Assembly: GCA_032622095.1 (NCBI GenBank)
Contig: CP136065.1
Coordinates: forward strand, 242,461,530 to 242,525,529
Source: Siphonodentalium dalli
Lineage: Eukaryota > Mollusca > Scaphopoda > Gadilida > Siphonodentaliidae
Length of the DNA: 64,000 bases
Reading direction: 5' to 3'
Position 1 is the stretch's first letter. Every line of letters begins with the position of its first letter. Below the pieces are notes generated by a model. It ran no database searches and was not told the DNA's origin. It worked only from the letters and a program-made list of their open reading frames with translations. Below are positions 31,640 to 42,865 of the stretch, piece by piece. A program made the position numbers and the translations under genes.

Positions 31640-32740
31640 ATATATATTTTGAAGACATCTGTCTGTATGTCTGTATGTCTGTATGTATGCGCAGACGAGA
31701 TCTCGAATTTTGATGGGATTTCGACGCAATTTGATACGTGGGGTTACTTTTGTCCACTGCGTGTTTTGGACGGGTCGAGTCGTGACCCCGACCTTACCTT
31801 GACCTTCAAAATGATCAATTCGAGGTCAAATCGGGTAAAACCGGATGGATTTCGACGGGTACTTTTGTCGGGTACTTGTGTCCGGGCAGTGTTTTGTACG
31901 GGTCAAATCGTTACCCCACCTGAACTTGACCTTCAAAATGGACTATTCAAGGTCAAATCGCGCAATTCGCCGAAAAGCAGAGGATAAACAGCCCGGACCA
32001 ATTCAAGGTCAAATAGGGTAAAGCCGGATGGATTTCGACGGGTACCCCACCTCACCTTGACTTTCAAAATGGACAATTCAAGGTCAAATCGCGCAATACC
32101 TTGACCTTCAAAATGATAAATTCGAGGTCAAATCGGGTAAAACCGGATGGATTTCGACGGGTACTTTTGTCCGGGAAGTGTTTTGGACTTCAAAATGATC
32201 AATTCGAGGTCAAATCGGGTAAAACCGGATGGATTTCGACGGGTACTTTTGTCCGGTACTTTTGTCCGGGCAGTGTTTTGGACGGGTCAAATCGTGACCC
32301 CACCTGACCTTGACCTCCACGGGTCAAATCGTGACCCCGACCTGACCTTGTCCTTCAAAATGATCAATTCGAGGTCAAATCGGGTAAAACCGGATGGATT
32401 TCGACGGGTACTGTTGCACTATTGTCCGGGCAGTGTTTTGGACGGGTCAAATCGTGACCCCACCTGACCTTGACCTTCAAAATGGACAATTCAAGGTAAA
32501 ATCGCGCAATTCGCCGAAAAGCAGAGGGGAAACAGCCCGGACCAATTCAAGGTCAAATCGGGTAAAACCGGATGGATTTCGACGGGTACTTTTGTCCGGG
32601 CAGTGTTTTGGACGGGTCAAATCGTGACCCCACCTGACCTTGACCTTCAAAATGGACAATTCAAGGTCAAATCCCGCAATTCGCCGAAAACCTGAGGGGA
32701 AACAGCCCGGACGAAGTCGGGTCCACCTGCTAGTTATAAT
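31640..32740. repeat. Minisatellite-bearing element inserted in the right foldback arm
   Basis: It interrupts the inverted similarity (absent at about 28735 in the left arm). It begins with a tctgtatg tandem (31660-31687). The body repeats 'gacgggtcaaatcgtgac', 'cctgaccttgaccttc', 'aattcaaggtcaaatcg' and 'ggatggatttcgacggg'. It ends 'agcccggacgaagtcggg' followed by 'tccacctgctag'. A shorter relative in the opposite orientation is at about 39666-39975. Open frames across it are artefacts. Confidence 0.85.
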
Positions 32741-33708
32741 ATATGACGAATTGCGATCGACAAACTCACTTTATAATAATTAACCAAAGATTTATTGAAT
32801 CCTTGCAACAAGTCACATTTTCGTGATTTTTGGGGATGAGGGGTAACATAAACCAAGTTTTCTGAAACGTTGTTACATATTAAACACATACAATGTATTC
32901 ATCGTTTTCAGTATATATGTCCAAAACATATAAGACCGAACATTTTATCATATGAGTAAATGACCATTTATTGGACCAAAATATTTGAAATGAAGAGGAT
33001 TTTCTTACAAAATTGCATATGTTTTGTCGAAAAAGATGTTATATTTCAACTTTGGTCATTGTGTATGTAATTGCCATTGCAGTATTTAGAAATGTGATCA
33101 AATAGTGTCCTTTATAGATTCTCATCCATGTTCTATCGGATGCTTATCACAAACACAATATTTCATTATTTTAGGGGTGAGGGGTAACATAATCCAAAAT
33201 TTATAAAATACGGTTAAGAATGTGTTCTAGATATTGTATGTTTTGATTAGAGTATACATGTCCAAAAATGCTAAGACCTTAACCTTTGATCTACACTGAA
33301 ACATTTTTGAGAAATTATCTGTTTATTATTCCGAAATAATTGAAACGAGAATGATTATATGACAAAATTGCATGTTTTTGGTACAAAACGTGATAAATTT
33401 CCAATTTGGTCAGCCTGGGTTGCTACTATCTTCATAATATGACAACGTCAGGTTGAATGACGCCTTTAGTATGCATGCGCATTAAATTTTATACCAGTTG
33501 GAACGTCAGGGTGAAATAATGATTGAATTTGACCGCCATCTTGGATTTATACTGGAAACAAGGGTTAATATTGATCAGAAACCTTTTTCTAGTTCACTTT
33601 CTGAAAGAGCACACATAACTTGACAAAATATATTTTTAAAATGGCTCTTTTGGCCAGTCCGTTCCAAAAAAAACGCTAAGTCACTACACTATATAGTCTT
33701 TTATGGCC

Positions 33709-36380
33709 TCAACATTTGTATCTCCTATGCAAGGGTAGTGGAACCATTCGAGACACACGCCGCATTGTATCATTATGCATTCTCCGTAACCATGCTGGCA
33801 ATCTACTCGAGCTGTAGATCTTCACGGAAAGTTCTGTTGGGCGACAAACAGTTATCTTTTTCGATGACGGAAACTGAACATTATTATTTTTCTCGAAGCA
33901 ATGCTTGAGATGCTCTCGGCATGCTCGCGGTTTAAAAGATCGCTTCACTGGGTCTCCCGAACGGCACAATTCAGTTGCAGCAGCTAAGGCCAAAACATAA
34001 ACTCTCATTATTGCAACTGACTTTGGATGCACATGATGTGGTGCTAGCTTAGACCCATTCATTACAATCCTCCATGATTGGCTGTCGATTTTGTCGGAGC
34101 TATCGAGCAATGGGGGTAACTGCATAAGGTTCAATAGTGAACGAGCAGTATATGTCAATCTCACCAGCAGATCCATTCCCATATATACACAAACATACAA
34201 GTTCCCCGGCAAACTGATTAGCTGTACACATTTTCCATCATTTCTAGCGAACTTGATCTCATCACCAGATGAGATGCTATCCAAACCGCCCACTTCTGAA
34301 AATGTTTTGCTTAGCATGCCAATAAAGGTGTTCATAGTTTGTTCCGAGAGAAACTGTCTTATTCTCAATCTCTGCAATTGTTTGTTTTTACGTACACCAA
34401 TTTGTCCGTTTTCTGGCTTCTGTTTACTGTCAAATCCTTTAGGCCTCCCAGTAACCATTCTCCTCTTGGGTAGAGACAATCCTTCTCGGGGTAACTCTTC
34501 TGCCAGCTGTCGAAAATATTGTTTAGTGTCAAATAGATTTGCCCGAATTCTGGCTGACTTCTAACCGACAAGAACGTTGATAATCTTTTACAGCATCCCA
34601 AGGACCTCGAGTAACGCACAGCAACAGTCTGAGTAGATTGCTCAAATGTCACAGCGACCTATTAATACGGAACAACCACATTATGGCGTGGTTCTGCTTG
34701 GTCATCGTCTGGTTTGTCAGCAAGAAATTGTTGGTTACCTGTCGTAACTGTCAAATTTGTTAGCTTGCTGTTTACATGAGCGTCTGGGGTATACTGCAGA
34801 TTAACTAATTAGTTTGTAATATGCTTCTATGTTTCAATTGCGCTTATGTCAGTAGACTCTTGTTCAGTTTTATGGGTATGATTAGTTTCAGTTATCCCAG
34901 TTTCTTGCTGATCAGCAGTCACCGAGTTCATCTCTAGCGTCGGACATTTGCCCCATCGATTTCGCACGTCCCATCCGTGCAAGAATTGAGCACTTGCATT
35001 CATGTTAACCGACATGACGTGTGAACAAGGCAACATCATATTATTATAAAATTGACAACAACATTCACCAGCTTCCACTCGAAACGAACTGGAACCTTCA
35101 TCAGAAGATATTACATGTATCGCAGAGTCTTCGGACGATCTCGAGAGTGTCAGTGAATGGACCTCTTGATAGCAACCACTAAGGGTGCTTATACCTTAGG
35201 CAGGCCAATGACGTCATATATTTGTTTATTTATCCATCAGTGATTTTTTTAGATCGCGGGTATGGATTTTGGAGAAATTATCACGTGACTTCCGTTTAGC
35301 AACAGTGTTGAGATTGCAAAAAACGCGGAATTGGGAATTAAGCATCGCGATGAAAATGAAAGTAACTAATTCACAACTTACGAAGAATTCACATGTGATT
35401 TAGGTCTATTAATTTCAATTATACCAATTTATTTGGTTAGCTAAATTAAAACGAAAAATTAAGATATATGACACGGTTTCTGACGTCATTTTGGATTTGT
35501 GGGCCGGAATCCAGACAAGATTGCACAATCCACGACACGTCTTGTCAAGTTGGCATGTCATCTCCGTCGGGATCATGATGTTACATGAATTATTCTCAGC
35601 GCTCATTTGGAGGCGCAGCATGTGTGGTTGCTCCACTACGTGTAACGTACACCTCTCATACAAAAATATAATGGTGGGATTATCTGACTTTTGTTCGGTC
35701 ACTCCCTTAAATTCGCATTCGAAATAAGTTTTTCCAGCATTTGCGTTATGGGATTATTCGAACCGCAGCAAGGCTGATACCACCTTGTCAAGGCTTGTAT
35801 ATAGGGCACAAATGATCTGCTTCAGTATGTGGTTAAGGGACTCTATCCGATTAGTATCGTCTGTTCCAAATGTAATGGAGTCACCCCGAAAACAAACTGC
35901 CCACAGTCACCCCAATTAGCAACAAAATTATCCTTCCAAACAGACGGAATAATTTTGTCTTCTATTATACCATTGTATATGTCACAAAATTTGTCCTTAT
36001 CATCTGTCATGATCATTTTCCATAACTTTTGTTTTGTTTCTTTCCGAATTCGTGATCATGTGTCACTTTTGTTAGTAGCTTTCTTGCTTTTGACCACCGA
36101 GTGTTCTTTTACAACAACCGGAACGGCATCTTTGATGATTGCCTGCAACTCATTATCAGTCCATGATATTTTTCTTGCCAAGTTTTGGAAATTCCTCCAA
36201 GTATGTACTTTGCAAATTAAAACGACTATGTTGCAATTATTGGTTATTTTCCGGAGAGCATCTATTGTTGTGAACGATTTGTCTATCAGTATAGTTTGAA
36301 ATTTGAATGGTTCCTCGTTCTCATTGACGAATAACTGAAGCACTTCCTCGACAGTTTCATATGTTTTCCCCGATTACACT
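33709..36380 (-). pseudogene. MULE-like transposase gene, truncated and broken
   Basis: From the 5' side (36380 downwards): I-L-I-D-K-S-F-T-T-I-D-A-L and C-K-V-H-T-W-R-N-F-Q (36056-36343), the end of the catalytic domain. A helical region with D-I-Y-N-G-I-I and N-F-V-A-N-W-G follows (35830-36050). A SWIM zinc finger (C-C-C-Q-F-Y-N-N-M-M-L-P-C-S-H-V) lies near 35000-35070. The C-terminal part has a frame of 256 codons at 33709-34479 that contains G-R-P-K-G and a basic tail. Stops and frame changes separate the pieces. The gene's 5' end is lost in satellite array A, so the first catalytic aspartate region is missing. The gene ends 18 bp outside the foldback terminus at 33691. Confidence 0.65.
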
Positions 36381-36530
36381 TCCAGTTCTAGAAAATGATT
36401 GCTTATGATTCGAGGATCGTCAAAACTAATGCACAAAGTAAGAATCTTATCTCACGTTCGAGTTTTAAGAATAATGTTATTCGCCACCCCCACCTCAAAT
36501 TCCGATCACAGGTTTGTCAGAAAGGTACTG
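36380..36530 (-). repeat. Satellite A unit, reverse orientation, at the broken end of the MULE gene
   Basis: It shares 'cacttccagttcta', 'tgattgcttatgattcgagg' and 'ttattcgccacccccacct' with the main reverse array. Confidence 0.75.
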
Positions 36531-37189
36531 CTAAACCTAGAGAATGTGCACTTGCGAAGCAATGAGCCCCTAATCTATATCCATATTTTCAGGATCCTCC
36601 AATAGTGACATCTGACAAGTGTATCTCTGCCCGATACAGATGATTTTTTTCATTATTTAGAACAGACTCATCGCCTGATAATAAAGAACTCAAAGTCTCG
36701 CTGTGTCGGGCACATGTAGCTGCTATACGTGCATAGACTCATTTCTTTTAAACTGAAACTGATTAGCCAGTATATAGCACCAGAAAAGAGGAGCACCTGG
36801 ACATATCTTTAAAACATCTGTATCTTCACGAAGATATGATAACTAGATTGATTGGTCGATTGATTGATACATCTCTATGTAAACCACAATTGTCGTCTTT
36901 TATGTTTTCGAACTGATGTGTTTATGATGTTCATGTTTCATGCTATAACGTCTGAAGTATACGCAGTTGTAAATAAATACTTCTTTATTGGTGGGACGGA
37001 TTAAACGCAATAAACACAATGATAATCGCTCCGACCTGACAAGGTGAGCCACTACTTATATTCCATGTGTAAGAATCATGTTTTGTGATGCCGTTAGGAT
37101 ATACAATTTATGAGACTATGTGTAACACTTTGAGAGCAAGAGGGTTTCACATCACTTTAACTTGGGCAACGCCGGGTGACCCTGCTAGC
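36531..37189. other. Unassigned spacer inside the reverse satellite domain
   Basis: No feature recognised. Confidence 0.4.
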
Positions 37190-38945
37190 ATGATATAAAA
37201 ACGTTGGGAAAACACGTTATTTACCACCCCACCTTAATAAGAAACTCACTTAACATCCAAGTTTGAAGAATGGTTATTCGCCACCAACCCCCCCCCCCCC
37301 CCCCCCCCCCCACCAATTCAAATCGCAGATTCATGTTTAGAATTCCACTTCCAGAACATGATTGTCATATATGACTTAGTGATCTTCTAATCTAATGAAC
37401 AAAATAATAAGCTCATCCGACATCCAAGTTTTAAGAATAAAGTTATGCGCCACCCCCACCTATCAACCAATTCAGATCGCAGAATTTTGGTCGCAATTTC
37501 ACTTCCAGTTCTACTAAATAATTGTTTATGATCGAAGAATCGTCTAATCTAATGCGCAAAATAAGAAGCTCAACTGACATGATTAAAGTTATTCGCCACA
37601 CCCCCACCAAGCAACTCAGATCGCAGATTTGTGTTCGAAATTCCACTTGAAATTCTATGAAATGATTGTTTACGATTGAGGGATCGTCTAATCTAATGTA
37701 CAAATTAAGTAACTTATCTGACATCCAGCTTTTAAGAATAAAATTATTCGAATTATTCGCCACCACCAACGCCAACCCAAACCACCCCCCACAACCACCA
37801 CCAATTCAGATCGCAGCTGTTCGCAGTTCTACCTCCAGTTCTACTAAATGATTGCTTATGATTGAAGGATCGTCTAATCTAATGTACAAAGTAAGAAACT
37901 TATCTGACATCCAACTTTTAAGATTAAAGTTGTTCGCCACCGCCCCTCCCCCACCAAGCAACTCAGATCGCAGATCTATGTTCGCAATTCCACTTACAGT
38001 TCTATAAACCAGTATCGTCTAATCTTATAAAAACTAAATAAGAAGCTCATCTGGCATCCACGTTTTAAGAATAAAAGTATTCACCATCCCCACCCATTAA
38101 CCAATTAAGATCGCAGATTTTTGGTCGCAATTCCACTTCCAGTTCTACGAAATGATTGTTTATGATCGAAGAATCGTCTAACCTAAGCTTATCTGACATC
38201 CACGTTTTAAGATTAAAGATATTCGCACCCCCCCCCCCCCCAATAAGCAACTCAGATCGCAGATTTGTGTTCGAAATTCCACTTCCAGTTCAATCAAATT
38301 ATTGATTATGATTGCAGGATCGTATAATATAATGCAAAACAATAACAAGCTCATCTAACATCCACGTTTTAAGAATCACAATTATTCGCTACCCCCTCAT
38401 CAACCAATTCAGATAGCAGATTTATGTTTGTAATTCCACATCCAGTTCTACAAACTGATTGTTTATGATTGGAGAATCGTCTAATCTAATGCACAAAATA
38501 AGAAGCGCATCTGACATCCAACTTTAAGAATACAGTTATTCGCCACACCCCACCCACCAACCAATTGAGATCGCAGATTTGTGTTCGCAATTCCACTTCC
38601 AGTTATATCAAATGATTGATTATGATTGGATGATCGTCTAATATAATGCACAAAATAAGAAGCTCATCTGACATCCAAGTTTTAAGAAAAAGTTATCGCC
38701 ACACAGACCCCCTTCCACCCCTACCAATTCAGGTCACATTTGTTTTCGCAATTCCACACTTCCAGAATAATGTTATTTGGCACCCCCACCTCAATTTCCA
38801 ATAACAAAGATTTGTCCGAAATGTACTTCTGAACCTAAAACTTTCTATGAAATGAACGCATAATATAAAACACAAATCCTTACATCTAATGCACAAGAAC
38901 ATAATTACCAAGTTTTATAAAAAAAACGGTACCTCTTCCCCCACC
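37190..38945 (-). repeat. Satellite array A, reverse orientation
   Basis: About ten units of 140-190 bp, the reverse complement of the array at 26630-27465, with C runs of up to about 20 at 37288-37310. The last units decay into 'tctaatgcacaagaacata' near 38890. The unit at about 38330 is the closest relative of the first unit at 26640, consistent with mirror symmetry of the whole domain. Confidence 0.87.
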
Positions 38946-39373
38946 CTCCTAAGATCCTCAATCCCTCCTCCCCTCCTTCTCCACCTGTCATCCGTATCAT
39001 AATTTTGAACTGAAATATGCTTGTATGTCGTATTTGAAGTTCCAGTGTTAGAAAAACAAATGTTATGCACCCCAATTCACATATTGCAACCAACCCAGTC
39101 TTTTGTGTAAGGACTGAAAATCATTATTCCCGATGGTCGAGATCACCATACTCTCCGTATGTCGAGCAAATGAAGAACACGGTGGCGAATAGCGATTGCT
39201 ATTTAATATGACTTCGCCACCGGATGGCGAATAGCCACTGCCTTTCATAGGTACACATCCAAATTGTGTAAGTACATATATAAAAGAACTCAATCTGACA
39301 GTTTGAAATTTCCATTAGCAGTGGATCAATTTAAAGGTTTTTGAAAGTAGCAATGATATAACAGTTACCATAT
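38946..39373. other. Unassigned spacer
   Basis: A small duplication of 'gtggcgaatag' is seen at 39183-39235. No gene is recognised. Confidence 0.4.
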
Positions 39374-39652
39374 TTGGTTTTTAAGAATAATGTATTGCCA
39401 TTGTATGTTACTGATATTCTTCACAATACAAAAGATCATCACACTAACTTGCTTCTTGTTGAAGGAAAGAGGTCGCATTATTTATGTATACAAGATCTAA
39501 ATCGATGTTTATATACACCAGAACGAAAGTCTGGACAAAAACATTACTATTGTCCATAATGTTTGCACGGTTTTATAAAACAAAGTTTCTTGGAAAACCA
39601 CATTCCAATTTGTCAAGAACATGGAATGCAAAAAAACAGCATTACCCAGTGA
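39374..39652 (+). pseudogene. Fragment of a Polinton/Maverick-type protein with a zinc-binding motif
   Basis: The frame reads L-P-L-Y-V-T, H-H-T-N-L-L-L-V, H-Y-L-C-I-Q-D-L-N-R, then Y-C-P, a TAA stop at 39557-39559, and C-L-H-G-F followed by H-I-P-I-C-Q-E-H-G. The C-x2-C ... H-x4-C spacing and the preceding 'NLLLI..HY.WI.dlnrl' block match a segment often found next to B-family polymerase genes of Polinton-like elements. The stop falls inside the zinc motif, so it is dead. No polymerase is found nearby. Confidence 0.6.
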
Positions 39653-39665
39653 AGAGGATAAATCT

Positions 39666-39980
39666 AGCAGGGTAACTAGCAGTGTACCCCGACTTCGTCC
39701 GGGCTGTTTCCCCTCTGTTTTCATCCGGACTTCAGATAGTAATTTTCAAATAACTGGTTTTGAAAACATCCGTGAATCTAACATCGAAATCCGTCGAAAG
39801 AGTTGACCTTGAATTGATCATTCTGAAGATCAAGGTCAGTCGGTGTCACGATTTGTCCCGTCCAAATCACTCCCCGGACAACAGTATCCCTAGGTTTTAA
39901 ATTTCGTCGAAGTCCCGTCTAAAGGCACGATTTTACCTTGAATTGGCCATTTTGAAGGTCAAGGTGATGTCCCAAAAAAA
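39666..39980. repeat. Relative of the 31640-32740 element, opposite orientation
   Basis: It begins 'actagcagtgtaccccgac' followed by 'ttcgtccgggctgtttcccc', and continues with 'accttgaattggccattttg' and 'aaggtcaaggtgatg'. Confidence 0.75.
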
Positions 39981-40049
39981 TAGTAGATTTTCTAAATATG
40001 GCAAACAATCAACTCTTCCATTCCATAGACTGATTTTGAAACAATCAAT

Positions 40050-40860
40050 ATACTGCTGCATACATGGGCCCGGGGTTGAACAGGTCTACTGCGAGGGATA
40101 AAAATCCCGTAATGTGGCACCCTGTTTGTCGTGGGGTGCATCCCGTGATTGGTGTAGGAGTTTTGGCGGTATTATGGCGGTCATATCAAATGCGGATAAG
40201 ACTTAGCTCGTGGTCCTCTTTGGTCCTATATCTCTTCAAGACGGGTGGTTAAGTTGACCCGGTTCAATTAATCGGCTAGTCGCGCCGCAGTGTTTGAGAT
40301 TCAATTTGTCTGATGTATTGTTTTCTGTTTTTTTTCACATATGGTGTTTCTGTTCGCCTGTCTCTTTTGTGTTCGTCCTGATGATCGTTGAATCCTGTAT
40401 TGTTCACGCCTGTCTCACTGTATAGGTAGCGAGAGGCTGCTATATACAGACCCTAAACGGGTTACTGCTCCAGCTTTGTACCAGTCTTTGGCCCGACCAC
40501 AATTCGAAGGGTTGTCCACGGCGGCTACTAGACTAGTTGTCGAGATTTTGCTTTTCGTATGGCAACTCAAGACAAAAAACAACGTATTTCTCGTAAGAAT
40601 GATGACTAACCAATGATGTGGTATTCTCTCAACATACCTTCAATCTTTGTCATTGATAAATCGCTACAAAGCATTGCGGCACAATTGCAATATGTTAAAC
40701 CAATCAGTACTGGGCCAATAAGTGGCTCTCTCTTGATTAAATGTTCAAAGAAAGTTCAATCTGATGCTTTGCTTCAGTTAACAACTATTGCACAAACACC
40801 ACTGTTGGTTACTCCTCACAATACATTGAATAGTGGCAGGTAAATAGGGGTGAATAATCA
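40050..40860 (+). pseudogene. 5' end and ORF1 fragment of a LINE
   Basis: A leader of about 500 bp starts near 'gggcccggggttgaacagg' and runs to an ATG at 40559 (M-A-T-Q-D-K-K-Q-R-I-S-R), which soon stops. In another frame (40613-40843) the sequence has I-D-K-S-L-Q-S-I-A, L-L-I-K-C, L-L-Q-L-T-T-I and V-T-P-H-N-T-L-N-S-G-R. This is the RNA-binding ORF1 block of jockey-like LINEs, where 'tvtpHrtLNssrGvI' is typical. Similarity ends near 40855. Frameshifted and 3'-truncated. Confidence 0.6.
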
Positions 40861-41569
40861 CGTGACTTCCGGTCATGCATTGCTCTCGAATCGACATCCC
40901 TTCTGGGAGCAATTCTTAAAGCACGGAATCGGTAATGAACCAATGTGAAGAATATGAAATTGGCAACCTCACCGTTCCTATGCGATTTAGGCCTATAAAT
41001 TAGTTTAATTTCGACCAATTTCGTGGGTAAGGCGAGATCCGTTTAATAAGAAAATCCATTTAAAAACACTATTGTTGCCGTTTTAAGCATCTGGGGTCAA
41101 CGATACATATCTAATAACTCTCACCGGGAGTTGTTTCTGATTGGTTGTTGCTAACTGCAATCTCTGCAACTACGACTGAAAACTGCAATGGCCGGGCGGC
41201 ATTCCATATAGAATATCTCTACAATAACAGTGTCTTCGTTATAGACCGGGAGCCCAAATGGTTTCAATCTGTTATTATGCAATTGTAATATTGCAAGCGA
41301 TGCTATGACTACGGTTACGGCCATTATCGGCGATTAGTGGAGAATGGATTACGAAATGTCATATCGCGATTATTGATTTTTGGTTTTCATCCTTTGAGAA
41401 GGTAACGATCTATGTGTTTGTATACGTTTTAGTTGGATCTATAGCCTATTTGTGTACCGTTTCTTCCATACATATCAATAGTATGACAAAAAGCTGAAAG
41501 TATTATGAGAAAATATCAACGACTTTTCAATTTTTGCCACCTGTTTGGCCGTCATCGTGGCTGTGAGTA
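40861..41569. other. Unassigned spacer
   Basis: No feature recognised. Confidence 0.4.
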
Positions 41570-41994
41570 TCAATTGCCAAAATAAAATAAATACTTCGTA
41601 TCAATGTTCCCTGTAAATGTGGGTATAATTCGCTGAACAATAACGCCCATTGAAAGAAAGTAAAGGAATATAGGCGTGTTTTTAAATCCAATCCCCATAT
41701 TGGCCGCCATCTTCGATTTGGGAAACTATTTCTTTTATGAGATGTAAAGCAACTACTTCACCTCTGTATTTCCAACTCAACTGTAAGCATGGGTGGAGTT
41801 GTCATGACAATAACGCCCAATGGTGTGAAAATGAGTGATTCTCGGTGATTTTTCAGAATCTGTCCGCCATTGTGGACGCAATGTTTTATTTGGGGAACTT
41901 TTTGTTGGGCGTGATATAAGGAAAATAGTTTGCCCCAGTGTTCCGAACACACAACAGTAAGCATGTGTGGAGTGGTCGTAACAATAACGATTCT
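41570..41994. repeat. Two to three diverged tandem units of about 180 bp
   Basis: Shared blocks include 'caataacgcccatt/aatgg', 'gccgccat...gatttggg', and 'cagtaagcatgtgtggagt'. Confidence 0.65.
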
Positions 41995-42365
41995 GTGTTC
42001 CTGTGGTTCAGAGGTCGACCAACGTGGATATGAAATTAATTCAGTCAATGCGGTTGTTATTTTCATTAGTAATAGTAATATCAACGGAAATAGAATCCAG
42101 GAGCCGGGACCTTAAATGTGTGTACAGCGGGCAGCGCAAAAGAAAGTGACTTTCATCCTCTATTTCTTGCAGGTCGCAAAGAGTACAAATTCGTTCATCA
42201 ACTTTCTCATTTCGAAATCTGCCAGTTTCTATTCTCAGCGGAAGTATTGCGCAACGAAATTGAGCCAAGATCGATCGGTGTGATTTGTCAAAGTTCATAC
42301 TGATATATTTCTCAGTTTCATAGATTTTCTGGTATAATCTGTAAGTTCGTAGCTTTGGGATATTT
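41995..42365 (-). pseudogene. C-terminal zinc-knuckle end of a second LINE
   Basis: The minus strand reads L-R-T-Y-R-L-Y-Q, M-N-F-D-K-S-H-R-S-I-L-A-Q-F-R-C, L-P-L-R-I-E-T-G-R-F, then R-I-C-T-L-C and D-E-S-H-F-L-L-R-C-P-L-Y. The C-x2-C ... H-x4-C is the zf-RVT type knuckle found after reverse transcriptases of several LINE clades. The RT itself is not present upstream: sequence similarity stops at about 42365. Confidence 0.75.
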
Positions 42366-42398
42366 GGTCAGCGTCATAGAACTTCGGAAAACCGAGAA

Positions 42399-42492
42399 CA
42401 TCACGAAGTAGGTTAGTGGGTCTCGAACAGTATCACGAAGTAGGTCAGTGGGTCTCCGACATCACGAAGTAGGTTCGTGGGTCTCCGACATC
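42399..42492. repeat. Three tandem units of about 30 bp
   Basis: Units read 'atcacgaagtaggt(t/c)' plus 'agtgggtctccgac'. Confidence 0.8.
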
Positions 42493-42592
42493 TATATTTA
42501 GTACTCAATTAGTCTATTTATAGATTTCCCACCAAAACATCGAATAGTATAGGGTAGATCTCGCGTACACGTATATGCTTATCGCTCGCGAT

Positions 42593-42613
42593 CGAGACCC
42601 CTGCGGGGTCTCG
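42593..42613. repeat. Perfect 9 bp GC-rich hairpin
   Basis: cgagacccc pairs with ggggtctcg across 'tgc'. It lies about 230 bp outside the giant palindrome. In a bacterium this would resemble a terminator; here its role is unknown. Confidence 0.6.
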
Positions 42614-42865
42614 TTTCGGGCTCGCTATAATTGTTAAAGATCACTATCATGAAATATATGACTTTTCCGACATATAGATACGGATGAACGATAATCCCAA
42701 GAATTTTCAATGCAATGCCTCTGAACATTACATCACACACATGCAATTACATACTATAAGCGTGACTTATAGGCCCCAAGTGGCCGGGTGCAATATCATT
42801 ATTTGTTTGTGTAATATATTTATGTATTGTAGATGCACATGAGTAGTATAGTCTACGTTTTCTAG

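Larger units (their letters stand above)
27787..33691. mobile_element. Foldback element with long, diverged inverted arms
   Basis: The ends share 'tagtgtagtgacttagcg' (27787-27804 and the reverse complement ending at 33691). Inverted similarity continues over about 1.6 kb: 27787-29400 pairs with 30990-31640 plus 32740-33691. An inner pair is 30360-30490 with 30810-30940. Arms are visibly diverged, unlike the other two palindromes. The left arm holds an extra gene segment (29540-30360) and the right arm a 1.1 kb repeat insertion. No clear target duplication is seen, so the insertion mechanism is unknown. Confidence 0.8.

Noticed and set aside
31589-32627. Several frames of about 70-130 codons sharing 'VKPDGFRRV'
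   Set aside because: They repeat because the DNA is a minisatellite; frames shift between units and have no family.
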